Below are positions 27,456-37,201 of a stretch of 64,000 nt of DNA, one piece after another. The notes under the pieces are model-generated. The model was not told the DNA's origin. It was given only the letters and a program-made list of their open reading frames with translations, and did not search any database. Both the position numbers and the translations under genes were made by a program. The stretch's first letter is position 1; each line of letters begins with the position of its first letter. Origin of the DNA: Algicola sagamiensis DSM 14643 (GTDB taxonomy: Bacteria; Pseudomonadota; Gammaproteobacteria; Enterobacterales; Alteromonadaceae); contig NZ_KB894500.1 of assembly GCF_000374485.1 (NCBI RefSeq), positions 1 through 64,000 on the forward strand. The letters are read 5' to 3'.

Positions 27456-29102
27456 TCACATATTTGGATAGTTTGGTCCACCAGTGCCTTCCGGTGGGAC
27501 CCAATTGATATTTTGAGTTGGGTCTTTGATATCACAGGTTTTACAGTGAATGCAGTTTTGCGCATTAATTTGTAGTTTTGGTTCGTGACCTTCTTCTATT
27601 ATTTCGTAGACACCTGCTGGGCAATAACGCTGTGCTGGCTCATCAAATAAAGGTAAGTTGACCTCGATTGGTATCTTTACATCCATGAGCTGTAAATGGC
27701 AGGGCTGATCTTCTTCATGGTTGGTATTGGATAAGAATACGGAAGAAAGTCGGTCAAAGCTTAATTTCCCATCTGGTTTTGGGTATTGGATCGGTGTTTG
27801 GGTATCAGACTTCTTCGTTTGAAGGTGATCCGACTGATCATCCGTAATCGTAAAGGGGGAATTTCCACGAAACAAGTTTTGATCGATAGAATTCAAAGCC
27901 CCGCCAACCAAAGGCCCAAATTTATGCAATGTCGGCCCGAAGTTTCGGGAAGTGTGCAATTCCTGATAAAGCCAGCTTTCGTTTAGTTTTGTTGTTAAGC
28001 CTTGTTCAAACTCTGCATCACTCCAATTGTCTTGTATCGCCTGGAAGACGGACTCGGCAGCAAGCATTCCAGATTTCATTGCTGTGTGATTGCCTTTGAT
28101 TTTTGCAAAGTTTAATGTCCCTGCATCACAACCAATCAAGCAGCCGCCAGGAAAGTCCATTTTAGGGAGTGAATTGTAACCACCTTTTGTGATGGCGCGA
28201 GCACCATAACAAACCCGAGTGCCTTGAGCCAATGTTGCTGCAATGGCTGGGTGATGTTTCATCCTTTGGAATTCTTCAAATGGGTTTAAGTAGGGGTTGT
28301 GGTAATTTAAATCAATAATCAGCCCAACGAAGACTTGGTTCTTTTCTGCATGGTACAAATAACCACCACCTGAGGCACCTGAGGACAGGGGCCAGCCAGC
28401 AGTATGAACGACTTTTCCTTCTCGATGTTGCTCAGGTGGAATATCCCAGATTTCTTTAAACCCAATCGCGTAGTGTTGCGGGCTTTTTCCTTTATCAAGG
28501 TGAAATTGTCGGATCACTTCTTTTCCTAAATGACCACGGCTTCCTTCTGCAAGCAGTGTATATTTACCCCGAAGTTCCATACCAGGTGCGAAACTGCTTT
28601 TCTGTTCTCCTGATTTGTTCAGCCCCATATCCCCAGTGACGATCCCGGCGATTCGGTTGTTTTCAATGATTAAGGACTGAGCTGCAAAACCCGGAAAAAT
28701 ATCGACGCCAAGCGCTTCTGCTTGTTCAGCCAGCCAACGACAGACATTGCCCATACTCACAATATAATTACCGTGATTGTGCATTGGCTTAGGCAAACAG
28801 AGATTGGGTAATTGGATGGATTTTTCTTCGTTCAATAAATAATAGAATTCGTCGCGAGTCACTTCTGTGTTGATTGGTGCTTCTGAAGATAGCCACTCTG
28901 GTAGGAGCTCGTCGAGTGCTTTTGTTTCTAATATTGCACCAGATAAGATATGAGCACCAACTTCAGATCCTTTTTCAACAATACAAACAGAAAGCGCCTG
29001 TTCTTTTTCTTTTGCTAACTGCATCAATCGAATTGCTGCCGACAATCCTGATGGCCCGGCACCTACGATGACGACATCAACTTCCATCGACTCTCTTTCC
29101 AT
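27456..29102 (-). CDS. Electron transfer flavoprotein-ubiquinone oxidoreductase
   Basis: About 548 residues. Takes electrons from reduced ETF to the quinone pool at the inner membrane. The FAD-binding VDVVIVGAGPSGLSAAIRL is at the N-terminus. GAHILSGAILE, GCDAGTLNFAKIKGNHTAMKSGMLAAE and the C-terminal [4Fe-4S] ligands CPAGVYE...NCIHCKTCDIKDP are standard, as is the final GTGGPNYPNM. GTG 29111 is in frame but sits on the AAAGG ribosome site, so the ATG at 29102 is preferred. Divergent from etfBA, sharing the palindrome at 29201. Confidence 0.95.
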   Translation of the reverse strand: MERESMEVDVVIVGAGPSGLSAAIRLMQLAKEKEQALSVCIVEKGSEVGAHILSGAILETKALDELLPEWLSSEAPINTEVTRDEFYYLLNEEKSIQLPNLCLPKPMHNHGNYIVSMGNVCRWLAEQAEALGVDIFPGFAAQSLIIENNRIAGIVTGDMGLNKSGEQKSSFAPGMELRGKYTLLAEGSRGHLGKEVIRQFHLDKGKSPQHYAIGFKEIWDIPPEQHREGKVVHTAGWPLSSGASGGGYLYHAEKNQVFVGLIIDLNYHNPYLNPFEEFQRMKHHPAIAATLAQGTRVCYGARAITKGGYNSLPKMDFPGGCLIGCDAGTLNFAKIKGNHTAMKSGMLAAESVFQAIQDNWSDAEFEQGLTTKLNESWLYQELHTSRNFGPTLHKFGPLVGGALNSIDQNLFRGNSPFTITDDQSDHLQTKKSDTQTPIQYPKPDGKLSFDRLSSVFLSNTNHEEDQPCHLQLMDVKIPIEVNLPLFDEPAQRYCPAGVYEIIEEGHEPKLQINAQNCIHCKTCDIKDPTQNINWVPPEGTGGPNYPNM

Positions 29103-29200
29103 GCCATTCACCTTTGTTTTTATTCAAAATAGGGTTGATTGGAATAGAAATACACTTTCCCCATCTATTCCGCTCGATTTGTTTGACAAGATTATTTGAG

Positions 29201-29218
29201 GTTGACGTTTACGTCAAC
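29201..29218. promoter_or_regulatory. 18-bp palindrome resembling a LiuR (MerR-family) operator
   Basis: GTTGACGTTTACGTCAAC is two 8-bp arms about a TT centre, set between the divergent ETF-QO and etfBA genes. From memory it resembles the LiuR operator type (TTGACGT-ACGTCAA) that controls branched-chain amino acid and acyl-CoA degradation genes, including ETF genes, in gammaproteobacteria. Confidence 0.6.
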
Positions 29219-29275
29219 AGTAAGTAGTCTGTTCCTCAAATTAAATCGAAGAATCGACGGAGACAGGGGGAGAAA

Positions 29276-30028
29276 ATGAAAGTTCTCGTACCGATCAAGC
29301 GTGTGATTGACTATAACGTCAAGGTTCGTGTGAAAGCAGATCAAACGGATGTAGACTTGGCAAATGTCAAAATGGCAATGAATCCTTTTTGTGAAATTGC
29401 TGTCGAAGAAGCCATTCGTTTGAAAGAGGCAGGACATGCTTCTGAGGTCGTTGTTGTTTCCATTGGACCGAATACTTGTCAGGAGCAATTGCGAACCGGA
29501 CTGGCGCTTGGTGCCGATCGTGCTATTCATATCATCTCTGATGAGATGCCAGATGCGCTCAATGCAGCCAAAATTTTGCAAAAAATTGTTGAAAAAGAAG
29601 CGCCTCAGCTAGTCATATTGGGCAAGCAATCAATCGATTCGGATAATAATCAAACAGGTCAGATGCTGGCTGCGTTATGCGGATATCCGCAAGGGACATT
29701 TGCATCCAAACTTGTTCTGGAAGGGGATAAAGCCCAAGTCACTCGCGAAGTGGATGGTGGATTACAAACACTGTCTTTATCATTGCCTGCTGTTGTGACG
29801 ACTGATCTCCGGCTCAACGAACCTAGGTATGCCACACTCCCAAATATCATGAAAGCCAAGAAAAAGCCGCTTGAGGCGCTAGAACTTGGTTCATTGGGTG
29901 TAGACATCAAAGCTTCTGGACTGAAGCAGCTTAAGGTCACGCCACCTGCAAGCCGAGAAGCGGGGATTAAAGTTAGCTCAGTTGATGAGTTGTTAGAGAA
30001 ACTGAAAAACGAAGCGAAGGTGATCTAA
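29276..30028 (+). CDS. etfB: Electron transfer flavoprotein, beta subunit
   Basis: 250 residues beginning [20 protein letters not shown]. The AMP-binding beta subunit pairs with EtfA to accept electrons from acyl-CoA and other dehydrogenases. The signature segment ([44 protein letters not shown]) is complete. GGGGGAG precedes the start. Its stop overlaps the etfA start by 1 nt. Confidence 0.97.
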   Translation: MKVLVPIKRVIDYNVKVRVKADQTDVDLANVKMAMNPFCEIAVEEAIRLKEAGHASEVVVVSIGPNTCQEQLRTGLALGADRAIHIISDEMPDALNAAKILQKIVEKEAPQLVILGKQSIDSDNNQTGQMLAALCGYPQGTFASKLVLEGDKAQVTREVDGGLQTLSLSLPAVVTTDLRLNEPRYATLPNIMKAKKKPLEALELGSLGVDIKASGLKQLKVTPPASREAGIKVSSVDELLEKLKNEAKVI

Positions 30029-30954
30029 TGGCGATTTTAATCATAGCGGAGCACCATCATCAGCACCTTGGGGCAGAAACCGCGAAAGTGGTCGATGCAG
30101 CACAGCAGATTGGTGGTGATATTCATGTCCTCGTTGCTGGCTCCAACTGTCAGGGCGCAGCGACTGAGGCCGCAAAACTTGCAAATGTGCAAAAGGTTCT
30201 TGTTGCAGACGATACGGCTTATCAAGCGCAATTAGCAGAAAATATAGCGGCACTAGTCGTCGAGCTAGGCCGAGATTATTCGCATATTCTGACAGCGGCG
30301 ACGACAAGCGGGAAAAATTTTATGCCACGCGTTGCTGCAATGCTGGATGTGAATCAAATCTCAGACATTATTTCTGTGGAGAGTGTTGACACGTATACAC
30401 GCCCAATTTATGCTGGAAATGCCATTGCAACGGTTCAAACAACAGATCCGATTCAGGTGATCACAGTACGTAGCTCTGCCTTTGAAGCTGTTTCACAAGG
30501 GGATGAGGTGCCAATAGAATCAATCGCTTTGGTCAAAGATCTTGGCCTGTCCAGCTTTGTTGGAGAAGAACTGACAAAGTCAGAAAGACCTGAACTCACG
30601 GCTGCACGTGTGGTGATCTCGGGTGGTCGTGGGATGCAAAATGCGGAAAATTTCAAGTTGCTTGAAGGGATCGCAGATCGGCTCAATGCGGCGATTGGGG
30701 CTTCCAGAGCTGCGGTTGATGCAGGGTTCGTCCCGAACGATATGCAAGTGGGTCAGACAGGTAAAATTGTTGCGCCAGATTTGTATATTGCAGTCGGGAT
30801 CTCCGGTGCAATTCAGCATTTAGCTGGGATGAAAGATGCAAAAGTCATTGTGGCTATTAACAAAGATGAAGATGCGCCAATTTTTCAAGTTGCCGATTAT
30901 GGCCTCGTCGCAGATTTATTTAGTGTCCTCCCAGAACTGGAACAAAAATTATAA
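30028..30954 (+). CDS. etfA: Electron transfer flavoprotein, alpha subunit
   Basis: 308 residues. Carries FAD in its C-terminal domain: [83 protein letters not shown]. Works with EtfB and the divergent ETF-QO in fatty-acid and branched-chain amino acid oxidation. No dehydrogenase is adjacent. Confidence 0.97.
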   Translation: MAILIIAEHHHQHLGAETAKVVDAAQQIGGDIHVLVAGSNCQGAATEAAKLANVQKVLVADDTAYQAQLAENIAALVVELGRDYSHILTAATTSGKNFMPRVAAMLDVNQISDIISVESVDTYTRPIYAGNAIATVQTTDPIQVITVRSSAFEAVSQGDEVPIESIALVKDLGLSSFVGEELTKSERPELTAARVVISGGRGMQNAENFKLLEGIADRLNAAIGASRAAVDAGFVPNDMQVGQTGKIVAPDLYIAVGISGAIQHLAGMKDAKVIVAINKDEDAPIFQVADYGLVADLFSVLPELEQKL

Positions 30955-31055
30955 TACGAAAGGCCTGGAAACAAGCCTTGAATACGCATAAAAGTCAGTA
31001 CCTATAATAAGTAATACTCGTCAAAAGCAACTTCATCGTAATGAGCCGGATATCA

Positions 31056-31670
31056 TTACGATGAATACCTCTTTTTCACTTCTTCTGGCATAAAGGCCAT
31101 TTGTGTTTCAATCATGGCATCCAAAATTTTCATAAATGGCAGTGGCGAGATTTTTTCCAATTGTTGCAGAGAGTAAGCAACAGCTTCGATTGTAGAGAGG
31201 GAGTCTTCCCTGTGTGCCTTTCGGATTTGATAGCGCGTCTTTGGCGCCTTTGAAAATGAAATCTGCTTGAGTGAAGATAACCAAGGGTTAGACTGCATTA
31301 GGCGGTAAGTTTTCTTCCAAGTACCATCTAAAAAAATGAGGCACTTAGGTGCGGGCATGGTCGATGGTGAAAATGTTTCAACCGAAATGGCTGCTTCCCC
31401 CGGATAAATTAGATAAGTATATTCTGGTTGAATGGACGCAATAACCGCTGCGAAATCCGCAGGCGTTTCCCCAACAATAACTTGTGCAGATGTGAGGGTT
31501 AAATTGACCAGCTTTGCCGTATTTTTGGCAACATTTGCTTCCGATGGATGCTGGAGTATAAACACCTTGATGTTTGATTCAATCTGACAAATATGTTTAC
31601 AGATGCAGACTCGTAATGGGAAGTCGCAGTGAACACATCTAGTGCGGAGTGAATTTTGTTTTTGATTCAT
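31056..31670 (-). CDS. tapT: DTW-domain protein, probable tRNA-uridine aminocarboxypropyltransferase
   Basis: 204 residues. A Cys-rich N-terminus (CVHCDFPLRVCIC) fits a zinc site. The family motif D-x-T-W appears in LIFLDGTWKKTYRLMQSNPWL, with LPRISFS-like LKQISFSKAPKTRYQIRK after it. YfiP/TapT adds the acp group to U47 of tRNA using SAM. A second DTW clade (DTWD1/2-like) has related roles, so the exact uridine is inferred. Monocistronic on the minus strand. Confidence 0.82.
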   Translation of the reverse strand: MNQKQNSLRTRCVHCDFPLRVCICKHICQIESNIKVFILQHPSEANVAKNTAKLVNLTLTSAQVIVGETPADFAAVIASIQPEYTYLIYPGEAAISVETFSPSTMPAPKCLIFLDGTWKKTYRLMQSNPWLSSLKQISFSKAPKTRYQIRKAHREDSLSTIEAVAYSLQQLEKISPLPFMKILDAMIETQMAFMPEEVKKRYSS

Positions 31671-31850
31671 ACGAAATGGATAGATAACTCAATTCAACAA
31701 ACAGACATGAAACCATATAAGGAGATAAACAAAAACTGCTGGTGGAGTCAATGTTATCAAGTGATTTCTCTAAGCAGTATTTTCTCATTTATCTTCTATT
31801 CTTTGAAAATATAGACGGTCATTTTGATGAGATGATGGACTGAGGGAAAG

Positions 31851-32636
31851 ATGTTTAGAATAAAACTGTTGCTAGTCATTTTATGTGTTTTACCTTTGGC
31901 TGTATTAAATGCGGAAGAAAAGCTCGTTTTTTCAACAAGTGAATACCCACCATATATTTCACATAGTATGAAACACAATGGTTTTTTAACACGTATGATT
32001 CAGGAGTCATTCCGGCTTGCCCCAGATCCTGTTGAAATTGAAGTGAAATTTATGCCTTGGAAACAGGCATATTCTGAAGCAAAAAAGGGAAATTATGCAG
32101 GTACTTTTACATGGGCTCTTAATAAAAAACATCAGGCTCATTTTCACTTCAGTGATGCTGTCGGAGATGATGTCCCGACATTTCTTACCTATGATGGGAA
32201 GGTTCCTCATACATGGAAACGATTATCTGATTTACAAAAATATCGCATCGGGGCAACAAGTGGTTATACCTATACAAAAGATTTTTGGAATGCCAAAAAA
32301 CGTAAATGGCTAAAGATTGAAGAAGATGAATCAGATAAAAACAACATGAAAAAGCTTGTGGCAGGAAAAATCGATCTCTTGCCGATTGATCCGCATGTGG
32401 CTCACCATTTGATCCACTGTTATTACAACAAAAAAAGGTTACGATTTTCTTGGTTAACACCACCTTTAAATACCGTCAGTGTTCATGTCTTATTTTCAAA
32501 GAAAGTTGCCGGGTCACAAAACCACGTCCGAAACTTTAATGCGGGCCTTGAAAAGCTGAGTAAGTCAGGTGGGCTCCAAAAGATCTATGAGCAAGTTAAA
32601 GCAGGGGAGTATCTCACCCATTGTGATGAGGGATGA
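31851..32636 (+). CDS. Periplasmic solute-binding protein (SBP family 3-like)
   Basis: 261 residues. A signal peptide ends VLNA before EEKLVFSTSEYPPY, the usual start of an amino-acid-type binding fold (STSEYPPYI...FLTRMIQESF). FMPWKQAYSEAKKGNYAGTFTWALNKKHQAHFHFSDAV and YRIGATSGYTYTKDFW follow the family-3 pattern. No permease or ATPase is adjacent, so it is an orphan. In Vibrio-like genomes such proteins are numerous and often have no known ligand. A paralogous type occurs at 40465. Confidence 0.82.
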   Translation: MFRIKLLLVILCVLPLAVLNAEEKLVFSTSEYPPYISHSMKHNGFLTRMIQESFRLAPDPVEIEVKFMPWKQAYSEAKKGNYAGTFTWALNKKHQAHFHFSDAVGDDVPTFLTYDGKVPHTWKRLSDLQKYRIGATSGYTYTKDFWNAKKRKWLKIEEDESDKNNMKKLVAGKIDLLPIDPHVAHHLIHCYYNKKRLRFSWLTPPLNTVSVHVLFSKKVAGSQNHVRNFNAGLEKLSKSGGLQKIYEQVKAGEYLTHCDEG

Positions 32637-32638
32637 AA

Positions 32639-32656
32639 GAGGGAGAATACTCCCTC
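32639..32656. terminator. Hairpin between convergent genes
   Basis: GAGGGAG-AATA-CTCCCTC, a 7-bp stem between the solute-binding protein and the prolyl oligopeptidase. The T tract is poor on both sides, so termination is only probable. Confidence 0.5.
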
Positions 32657-32673
32657 GATCATGAATCAATGGC

Positions 32674-34791
32674 TTAAAGGTTGACCTTCATTCCAAAGTT
32701 TTTCGCCAGAAATGCCCAAATATCAGCGGCACTGTTGATTCGTTTTGAAGTTGGTGTGCCTGCACCATGTCCAGCGCTGGACTCGATTCGAATTAAGACG
32801 GGATCTTGACCACCATGTGCTTTTTGCAGTGCTGCAATGTACTTAAAGCTATGACTTGGGACAACGCGATCATCTGTATCAGCAGTCATCACAAGTGTTG
32901 CTGGGTAATCCACACCAGGTCGGACATTATGATATGGTGAATAACGATAAAGGTTCGCAAAATCTGTTGGGTTATCCGATGAACCGAAGTCGTCAACCCA
33001 GAAGCGACCTGCGGTAAACTTTTGGAATCGAAGCATATCCATGACACCAACATGAGGGATTGCTGCACCGAACAGGTCTGGACGTTGTGTTGTTACAGCG
33101 CCAACAAGAAGTCCACCGTTTGAACCACCTTCAACAGCCAGCTTTTTCGATGACGTATATTTTTCCTCGATAAGGTATTTCGCAGCAGAGATAAAGTCGT
33201 CGAAGACATTTTGCTTTTTCAGTTTTGTGCCAGCTTTATGCCATGCTTCCCCGTATTCACCACCGCCACGGATATTCGCAACTGCATAAACACCACCCAT
33301 ATCAATCCATGCGATACGGCTTGGACTAAAAGAAGGGAGGATTGAAATATTAAAGCCACCATATCCGTATAGGAGTGTTGGTGTATTTCCTGTCAGTTTT
33401 AGCCCTTTCTTGTGCATGATGAACATCGGAACACGTGTGCCATCTTTCGATTTATAGAAAACTTGTTTGACTGTAATTTGATCAGGGTTAAACGCTAGCT
33501 TTGGTTCAAAGTGAATGTTTGAGTTCCCTGATGCTGCGTCATAGCGATAAACACTTGATGGGCGATTAAAGCTCGTATAGCTGTAGAAAAAATCATTGGA
33601 ATCTTTTAATGGGGAAATTGAACTGATTGTACCGATTCCTGGTAGGTTGATGTCTTTGATTTTTGTTCCATCTAATTTGAATAATGTCAGCTTAGATTTG
33701 GCGTCTTCCAAGGCACTGGTGACAAAGAAGTCTTGTAATTTCTCGACTTGTCTCAATACAGTTGCTTGTTCAGGAATGAGTGTTTTCCAGTATTTTTTCT
33801 CTGGTTTTTTCAAATCAATGAGGAGTACTTTCCCCTTTGGTGCGTTTTCGGTTGTTTTGACATAAAGAAAGCTATCTTTGCTGTCAAAAACGCTGTATTC
33901 ATAATCAAACCCGGAAACGATCTTGTTTGGTTTTGAAGATGGATCCGCAAGATTTAAAACAACAACTTCTTCACGGCTGTCAGTGCCTAATCGAGAGGTG
34001 ATCACAATGTGCTTTTTATCATCTGCAATTGAAGTATCATAGGAAGCATTTGGCTGTTTGGGATCAAAATAGATAACCTGATCCTGCGCTTGTTTTTGAC
34101 CTAGACGATGCCGATAGACCTTCATGTCTTGGTTGAGACTTTGGAATTCTTGGCCTTTTTGCGTGCGTGGATAGCGAGCATAGATCAGATCGTCGTTAAA
34201 CCATTTTACACTGGTAAATTTTAACCATTGAAGTTCATCTTCTAGATCTTTACCTGTTGCAACATCTCTGATTTTCCAGGTACGCCAATCTGATCCAGAC
34301 TCTTGTATGGCATAGGCAATATACTTTCCATCAGGGTGAACAGAAATACCACCGAGTGCAGCGGTCCCTTCTTTTGACCAAGAATTTGGGTCAATCAAGA
34401 CGCGAGGTTTACCATCAATACTGTCTTGAACATAGAGGACATACTGATTCTGCAATCCATCATTTTTGTAAAAAAAGAATTTATCGCCTTTTTGGAAAAT
34501 CACGCTTCTTTTTTCATAGTTCCATAACTTTTTGAGGTGATCAGCTATTTGGCCTTTTGCAGGGATCTGCTCAAGATATTGGCGTGTGACTTTATTTTGG
34601 GCATTGACCCATGCAGCAACATCTTTTGATACACGGACATCGTCTTCCAGCCAGCGGTATGGATCGGAAACATAGGTTCCATGATAGTTGTCTACTTGCT
34701 GTATCGTTTTGGTTTCGGGGTATTTGAGTTGCGCTGCAAGTGCTGAGTGGCTTACCAATGCCAGCAGCCCCGCAATGATTATTCTATTCAT
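32674..34791 (-). CDS. Prolyl oligopeptidase (S9A), exported
   Basis: 705 residues. Signal peptide MNRIIIAGLLALVSHSALA, then the N-terminal seven-bladed propeller beginning LKYPETKTIQQVDNYHGTYVSDPYRWLEDD. The C-terminal alpha/beta-hydrolase shows YGYGGFNISILPSFS, ANIRGGGEYGEAWHKAG, catalytic Ser in EGGSNGGLLVGA, Asp in TADTDDRVVPSHSFKY and His in ESSAGHGAGTP. Cleaves short proline-containing peptides, presumably in the periplasm. Monocistronic. Confidence 0.95.
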   Translation of the reverse strand: MNRIIIAGLLALVSHSALAAQLKYPETKTIQQVDNYHGTYVSDPYRWLEDDVRVSKDVAAWVNAQNKVTRQYLEQIPAKGQIADHLKKLWNYEKRSVIFQKGDKFFFYKNDGLQNQYVLYVQDSIDGKPRVLIDPNSWSKEGTAALGGISVHPDGKYIAYAIQESGSDWRTWKIRDVATGKDLEDELQWLKFTSVKWFNDDLIYARYPRTQKGQEFQSLNQDMKVYRHRLGQKQAQDQVIYFDPKQPNASYDTSIADDKKHIVITSRLGTDSREEVVVLNLADPSSKPNKIVSGFDYEYSVFDSKDSFLYVKTTENAPKGKVLLIDLKKPEKKYWKTLIPEQATVLRQVEKLQDFFVTSALEDAKSKLTLFKLDGTKIKDINLPGIGTISSISPLKDSNDFFYSYTSFNRPSSVYRYDAASGNSNIHFEPKLAFNPDQITVKQVFYKSKDGTRVPMFIMHKKGLKLTGNTPTLLYGYGGFNISILPSFSPSRIAWIDMGGVYAVANIRGGGEYGEAWHKAGTKLKKQNVFDDFISAAKYLIEEKYTSSKKLAVEGGSNGGLLVGAVTTQRPDLFGAAIPHVGVMDMLRFQKFTAGRFWVDDFGSSDNPTDFANLYRYSPYHNVRPGVDYPATLVMTADTDDRVVPSHSFKYIAALQKAHGGQDPVLIRIESSAGHGAGTPTSKRINSAADIWAFLAKNFGMKVNL

Positions 34792-34954
34792 GATTTTCCC
34801 AGAAATAAGCTTATTGAGTATATTTTTGTGGGCTTTCGTTCACACGAGACCCTGTGATAGTCACTGATGGAGAAATAACTTAATACAAAAAGGGGGGAAT
34901 TCGCAAGCTAGGGGACAAAAATGAGAGGTAGAATGTTAGAAAATAAGTTTAATC

Positions 34955-34981
34955 AAAAAACCGCGAGTTCAATCGCGGCTT
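34955..34981 (-). terminator. Intrinsic terminator of fldA
   Basis: On the minus strand, CCGCGA-N6-TCGCGG (34978-34961) is followed by TTTTTTG, immediately downstream of the fldA stop. Confidence 0.92.
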
Positions 34982-35009
34982 TTATCAAATGCCTTTGGCA
35001 TCGCGTTCA

Positions 35010-35534
35010 TTATTCTAGCTCAGAAAGACACATTTCTTCGTAAACCTGCTGAGACCACTTTTTAATCCGCTCATCCGTAAGTTCTGGTTGCCGATCTTCG
35101 TCGATTCCTAATCCGACGAAGTGATCGTCATCTGCAAGACCTTTTGAAGCAACAAAGTCATAGCCTTCAGTTGGCCAATGACCAATGATCAAACCACCTT
35201 TACTTTCAACGATATCACGGACCATTCCCATTGCATCAAGGAAGTATTCTGCATAGTCTTCCTGATCACCACACCCGAAGATAGCAACGAGCTTTCCGTT
35301 AAAATCGATTTCCTCAAGTTCTGGGAAGAAATCATCCCAGTCAGATTGCGCTTCACCGTAATACCAAGTTGGGATCCCGAATAGGAGCAGATCGAACTCT
35401 GCAATGTCTTCTTTACAGCTTTTTGCGATGTCATGAACACCGACGAGCTTCTTGCCTAATTCTTTTTGGATCTGCTTTGCAACATGTTCTGTATTACCAG
35501 TGTCGCTACCAAAGAAAATACCTACACTTGCCAT
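35010..35534 (-). CDS. fldA: Flavodoxin, long chain
   Basis: 174 residues. Low-potential FMN electron carrier. The FMN phosphate loop is FFGSDTGNTE. The isoalloxazine-flanking loops GIPTWYYGEAQSDWDD and FGCGDQEDYAEYF are present, along with the long-chain insert. Downstream of ybfE by 19 nt in the same direction, the usual enterobacterial and vibrio order. Confidence 0.97.
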   Translation of the reverse strand: MASVGIFFGSDTGNTEHVAKQIQKELGKKLVGVHDIAKSCKEDIAEFDLLLFGIPTWYYGEAQSDWDDFFPELEEIDFNGKLVAIFGCGDQEDYAEYFLDAMGMVRDIVESKGGLIIGHWPTEGYDFVASKGLADDDHFVGLGIDEDRQPELTDERIKKWSQQVYEEMCLSELE

Positions 35535-35553
35535 GATTCATTTTAACCTTGTC

Positions 35554-35844
35554 TTAGGATTTAGTTACATCCGATGCCAAAAACATTTGCTGCAGTACAT
35601 TTTCGATCAGTTGACTGCGCTTCATGTTTTGCTGCTCTGCTGCTTCGTTGAGTGCATCATAAAGCTCTCCAGAGACTTTAAATTCAATTCGCTTTAAACC
35701 GCGCGCTTTATCTCGGCGAAGTTGATTGCGTTTATTGACTTTGAGCTGTATTTCTCGAGGGAGCGGGTTGGTCTTTGGCCGACCCGGACGCTTGATATGC
35801 TCGAATAAATCAATGGTCGTTCTATCAGTAGTCGCTTTTGCCAT
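35554..35844 (-). CDS. ybfE: LexA-regulated-type protein YbfE (CopB/RHH-like)
   Basis: 96 residues from the ATG at 35844 (MAKATTDRTTIDLFEHIKRPGRPKTNPLPREIQLKVNKRNQLRRDKARGLKRIE...). GRPKTNPLPREIQLKVNKRNQLRRDKA is the conserved YbfE segment. The C-terminal RIEFKVSGELYDALNEAAEQQNMKRSQLIENVL looks like a ribbon-helix-helix. In E. coli it belongs to the SOS regulon. No clear LexA box was found here. The start overlaps the DUF2788 stop by 1 nt. Confidence 0.9.
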   Translation of the reverse strand: MAKATTDRTTIDLFEHIKRPGRPKTNPLPREIQLKVNKRNQLRRDKARGLKRIEFKVSGELYDALNEAAEQQNMKRSQLIENVLQQMFLASDVTKS

Positions 35845-36065
35845 TAACCAGTCCCCATGGACGACCAGACTAATTGGATCACCCCTTTTGCAAGGAAACC
35901 TGCACAGCCTAGAAATAGCACAAGCCACACCATCCATCGACCAAACTTAGGGACATCTGCCTGGTCGAGAACATCTTTGATCGCGAGTCCAATCAAGGCA
36001 AATAACCCAGCAAAAGCAAGGTTCATAAAAAAGGATTCGAGTTGTTCAATTGTTTCGACTTGCAT
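35844..36065 (-). CDS. DUF2788 small membrane protein
   Basis: 73 residues, two transmembrane helices (NLAFAGLFALIGLAIKDVL and WMVWLVLFLGCAGFLAKGVIQLVW) separated by DQADVPKFGRW, the pattern of DUF2788. Function unknown. Co-translated with ybfE (1-nt overlap), and so first gene of a DUF2788-ybfE-fldA unit. Confidence 0.85.
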   Translation of the reverse strand: MQVETIEQLESFFMNLAFAGLFALIGLAIKDVLDQADVPKFGRWMVWLVLFLGCAGFLAKGVIQLVWSSMGTG

Positions 36066-36195
36066 TTTCTACAGCTCAGAACTTATGAATCGCGAACTAT
36101 ACCACAAAAAATTCAATTTATTTAGCACTGGGACCACCAATTCTCTGAATTTACAGATGCTTTTTACGTCACTCAGGTTAATCAATAAACAATTG

Positions 36196-37008
36196 CTATT
36201 TTGAGGCTATGAAATTACATACAATGCGATTAAATATTGCAGGTTTTTCCGCATGTAGCCAGTGACCAGCGCCGGAAATAATTTTCGCTTGGCTATTTGG
36301 AAAGCGTTTTATTGTTTCTTCGCGGTGTTGTGGAAGAATATAATCAGAGTCAGCACCTTTAATGAATAACACTTCGCCGTGAAAGGACTTGCCTTCTTCA
36401 AGTGGCCCAATAATCAGCGAGTAGTTTTCCTTAATCGCAGATAAGTGAAATTGCCAACCAAAAACATCCCCAGATTTCTCGAGACTTTTTAAGAGGAACT
36501 GCCGTACGCCAGGCTCATCAATATATGTGGATAAGATGTCATCCGCTTCCTTTCGCGATGAAGGCGGTTGTATTTGAATCGCCTCTAGACCTTGGATGAT
36601 AGCATCATGTCGGCTGTGGTATCCAACAGGGGCCATATCTGCAATAGCCAGTTTTGTCACTCGGTTAGGGTGATCTAAGGCCAGTTGCATGGCTATTTTT
36701 CCGCCCATTGAATGGCCAACCACAGCGAATGTTGAAAGCCCCAGGTGATCTGCAAGCACAATAATATCGCTGGCCATTTCAGCATAAGACATACTTTGTG
36801 TTTGAAAAGACTTTCCATGATTGCGAACATCGACAGAAATGACGTAATGCTCTTCTTCAAGTGCCCGTGCAATCCCATTTAAATTATCTAACGTACCAAA
36901 AAGACCATGGATGACAAATATAGCTTGATGGGTTGTTTCTTTCTGATGGATATCTTCTTGAAGCGTATTGAAACCACGCGTTTTGTAGTTCAATAAGGCG
37001 GGTTGCAT
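36196..37008 (-). CDS. ybfF: Alpha/beta-hydrolase esterase YbfF
   Basis: 270 residues. FVIHGLFGTLDNLNGIARALEEEHYVISVDVRNHGKS is the oxyanion region. The nucleophile elbow is GHSMGGK, the acid lies in LFIKGADSDYI and the histidine in ISGAGHWLHAEKP. E. coli YbfF hydrolyses short acyl and acyl-CoA thioesters in vitro. GGAA lies 9 nt before the ATG. Divergent from seqA, as in enterobacteria and vibrios. Confidence 0.92.
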   Translation of the reverse strand: MQPALLNYKTRGFNTLQEDIHQKETTHQAIFVIHGLFGTLDNLNGIARALEEEHYVISVDVRNHGKSFQTQSMSYAEMASDIIVLADHLGLSTFAVVGHSMGGKIAMQLALDHPNRVTKLAIADMAPVGYHSRHDAIIQGLEAIQIQPPSSRKEADDILSTYIDEPGVRQFLLKSLEKSGDVFGWQFHLSAIKENYSLIIGPLEEGKSFHGEVLFIKGADSDYILPQHREETIKRFPNSQAKIISGAGHWLHAEKPAIFNRIVCNFIASK

Positions 37009-37201
37009 GTTGTCTATTTCCTTTGTCAGCGTTCGGCCAGTCTAAATCAGGCGCGTATTCTCCACTATAGCAGCTGCAAAATGCAAGTCGTGAAACGAAT
37101 CGAATTGTTGCATTGAATGCAGATCACAAGAAAGATCATCTGGCCCTCAGGCGAGAGTATTTGTATAATCCATGGGCTTATTAAAGACGAGAGAGCAGCA
37201 A

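Noticed and set aside
30960..30980. Hairpin AAGGC...GCCTT after etfA
   Set aside because: Only 5 bp and no T tract, so not called a terminator.
36066..37201. LexA box for ybfE
   Set aside because: No CTG-N10-CAG with an A/T core was found between the divergent genes or before DUF2788.
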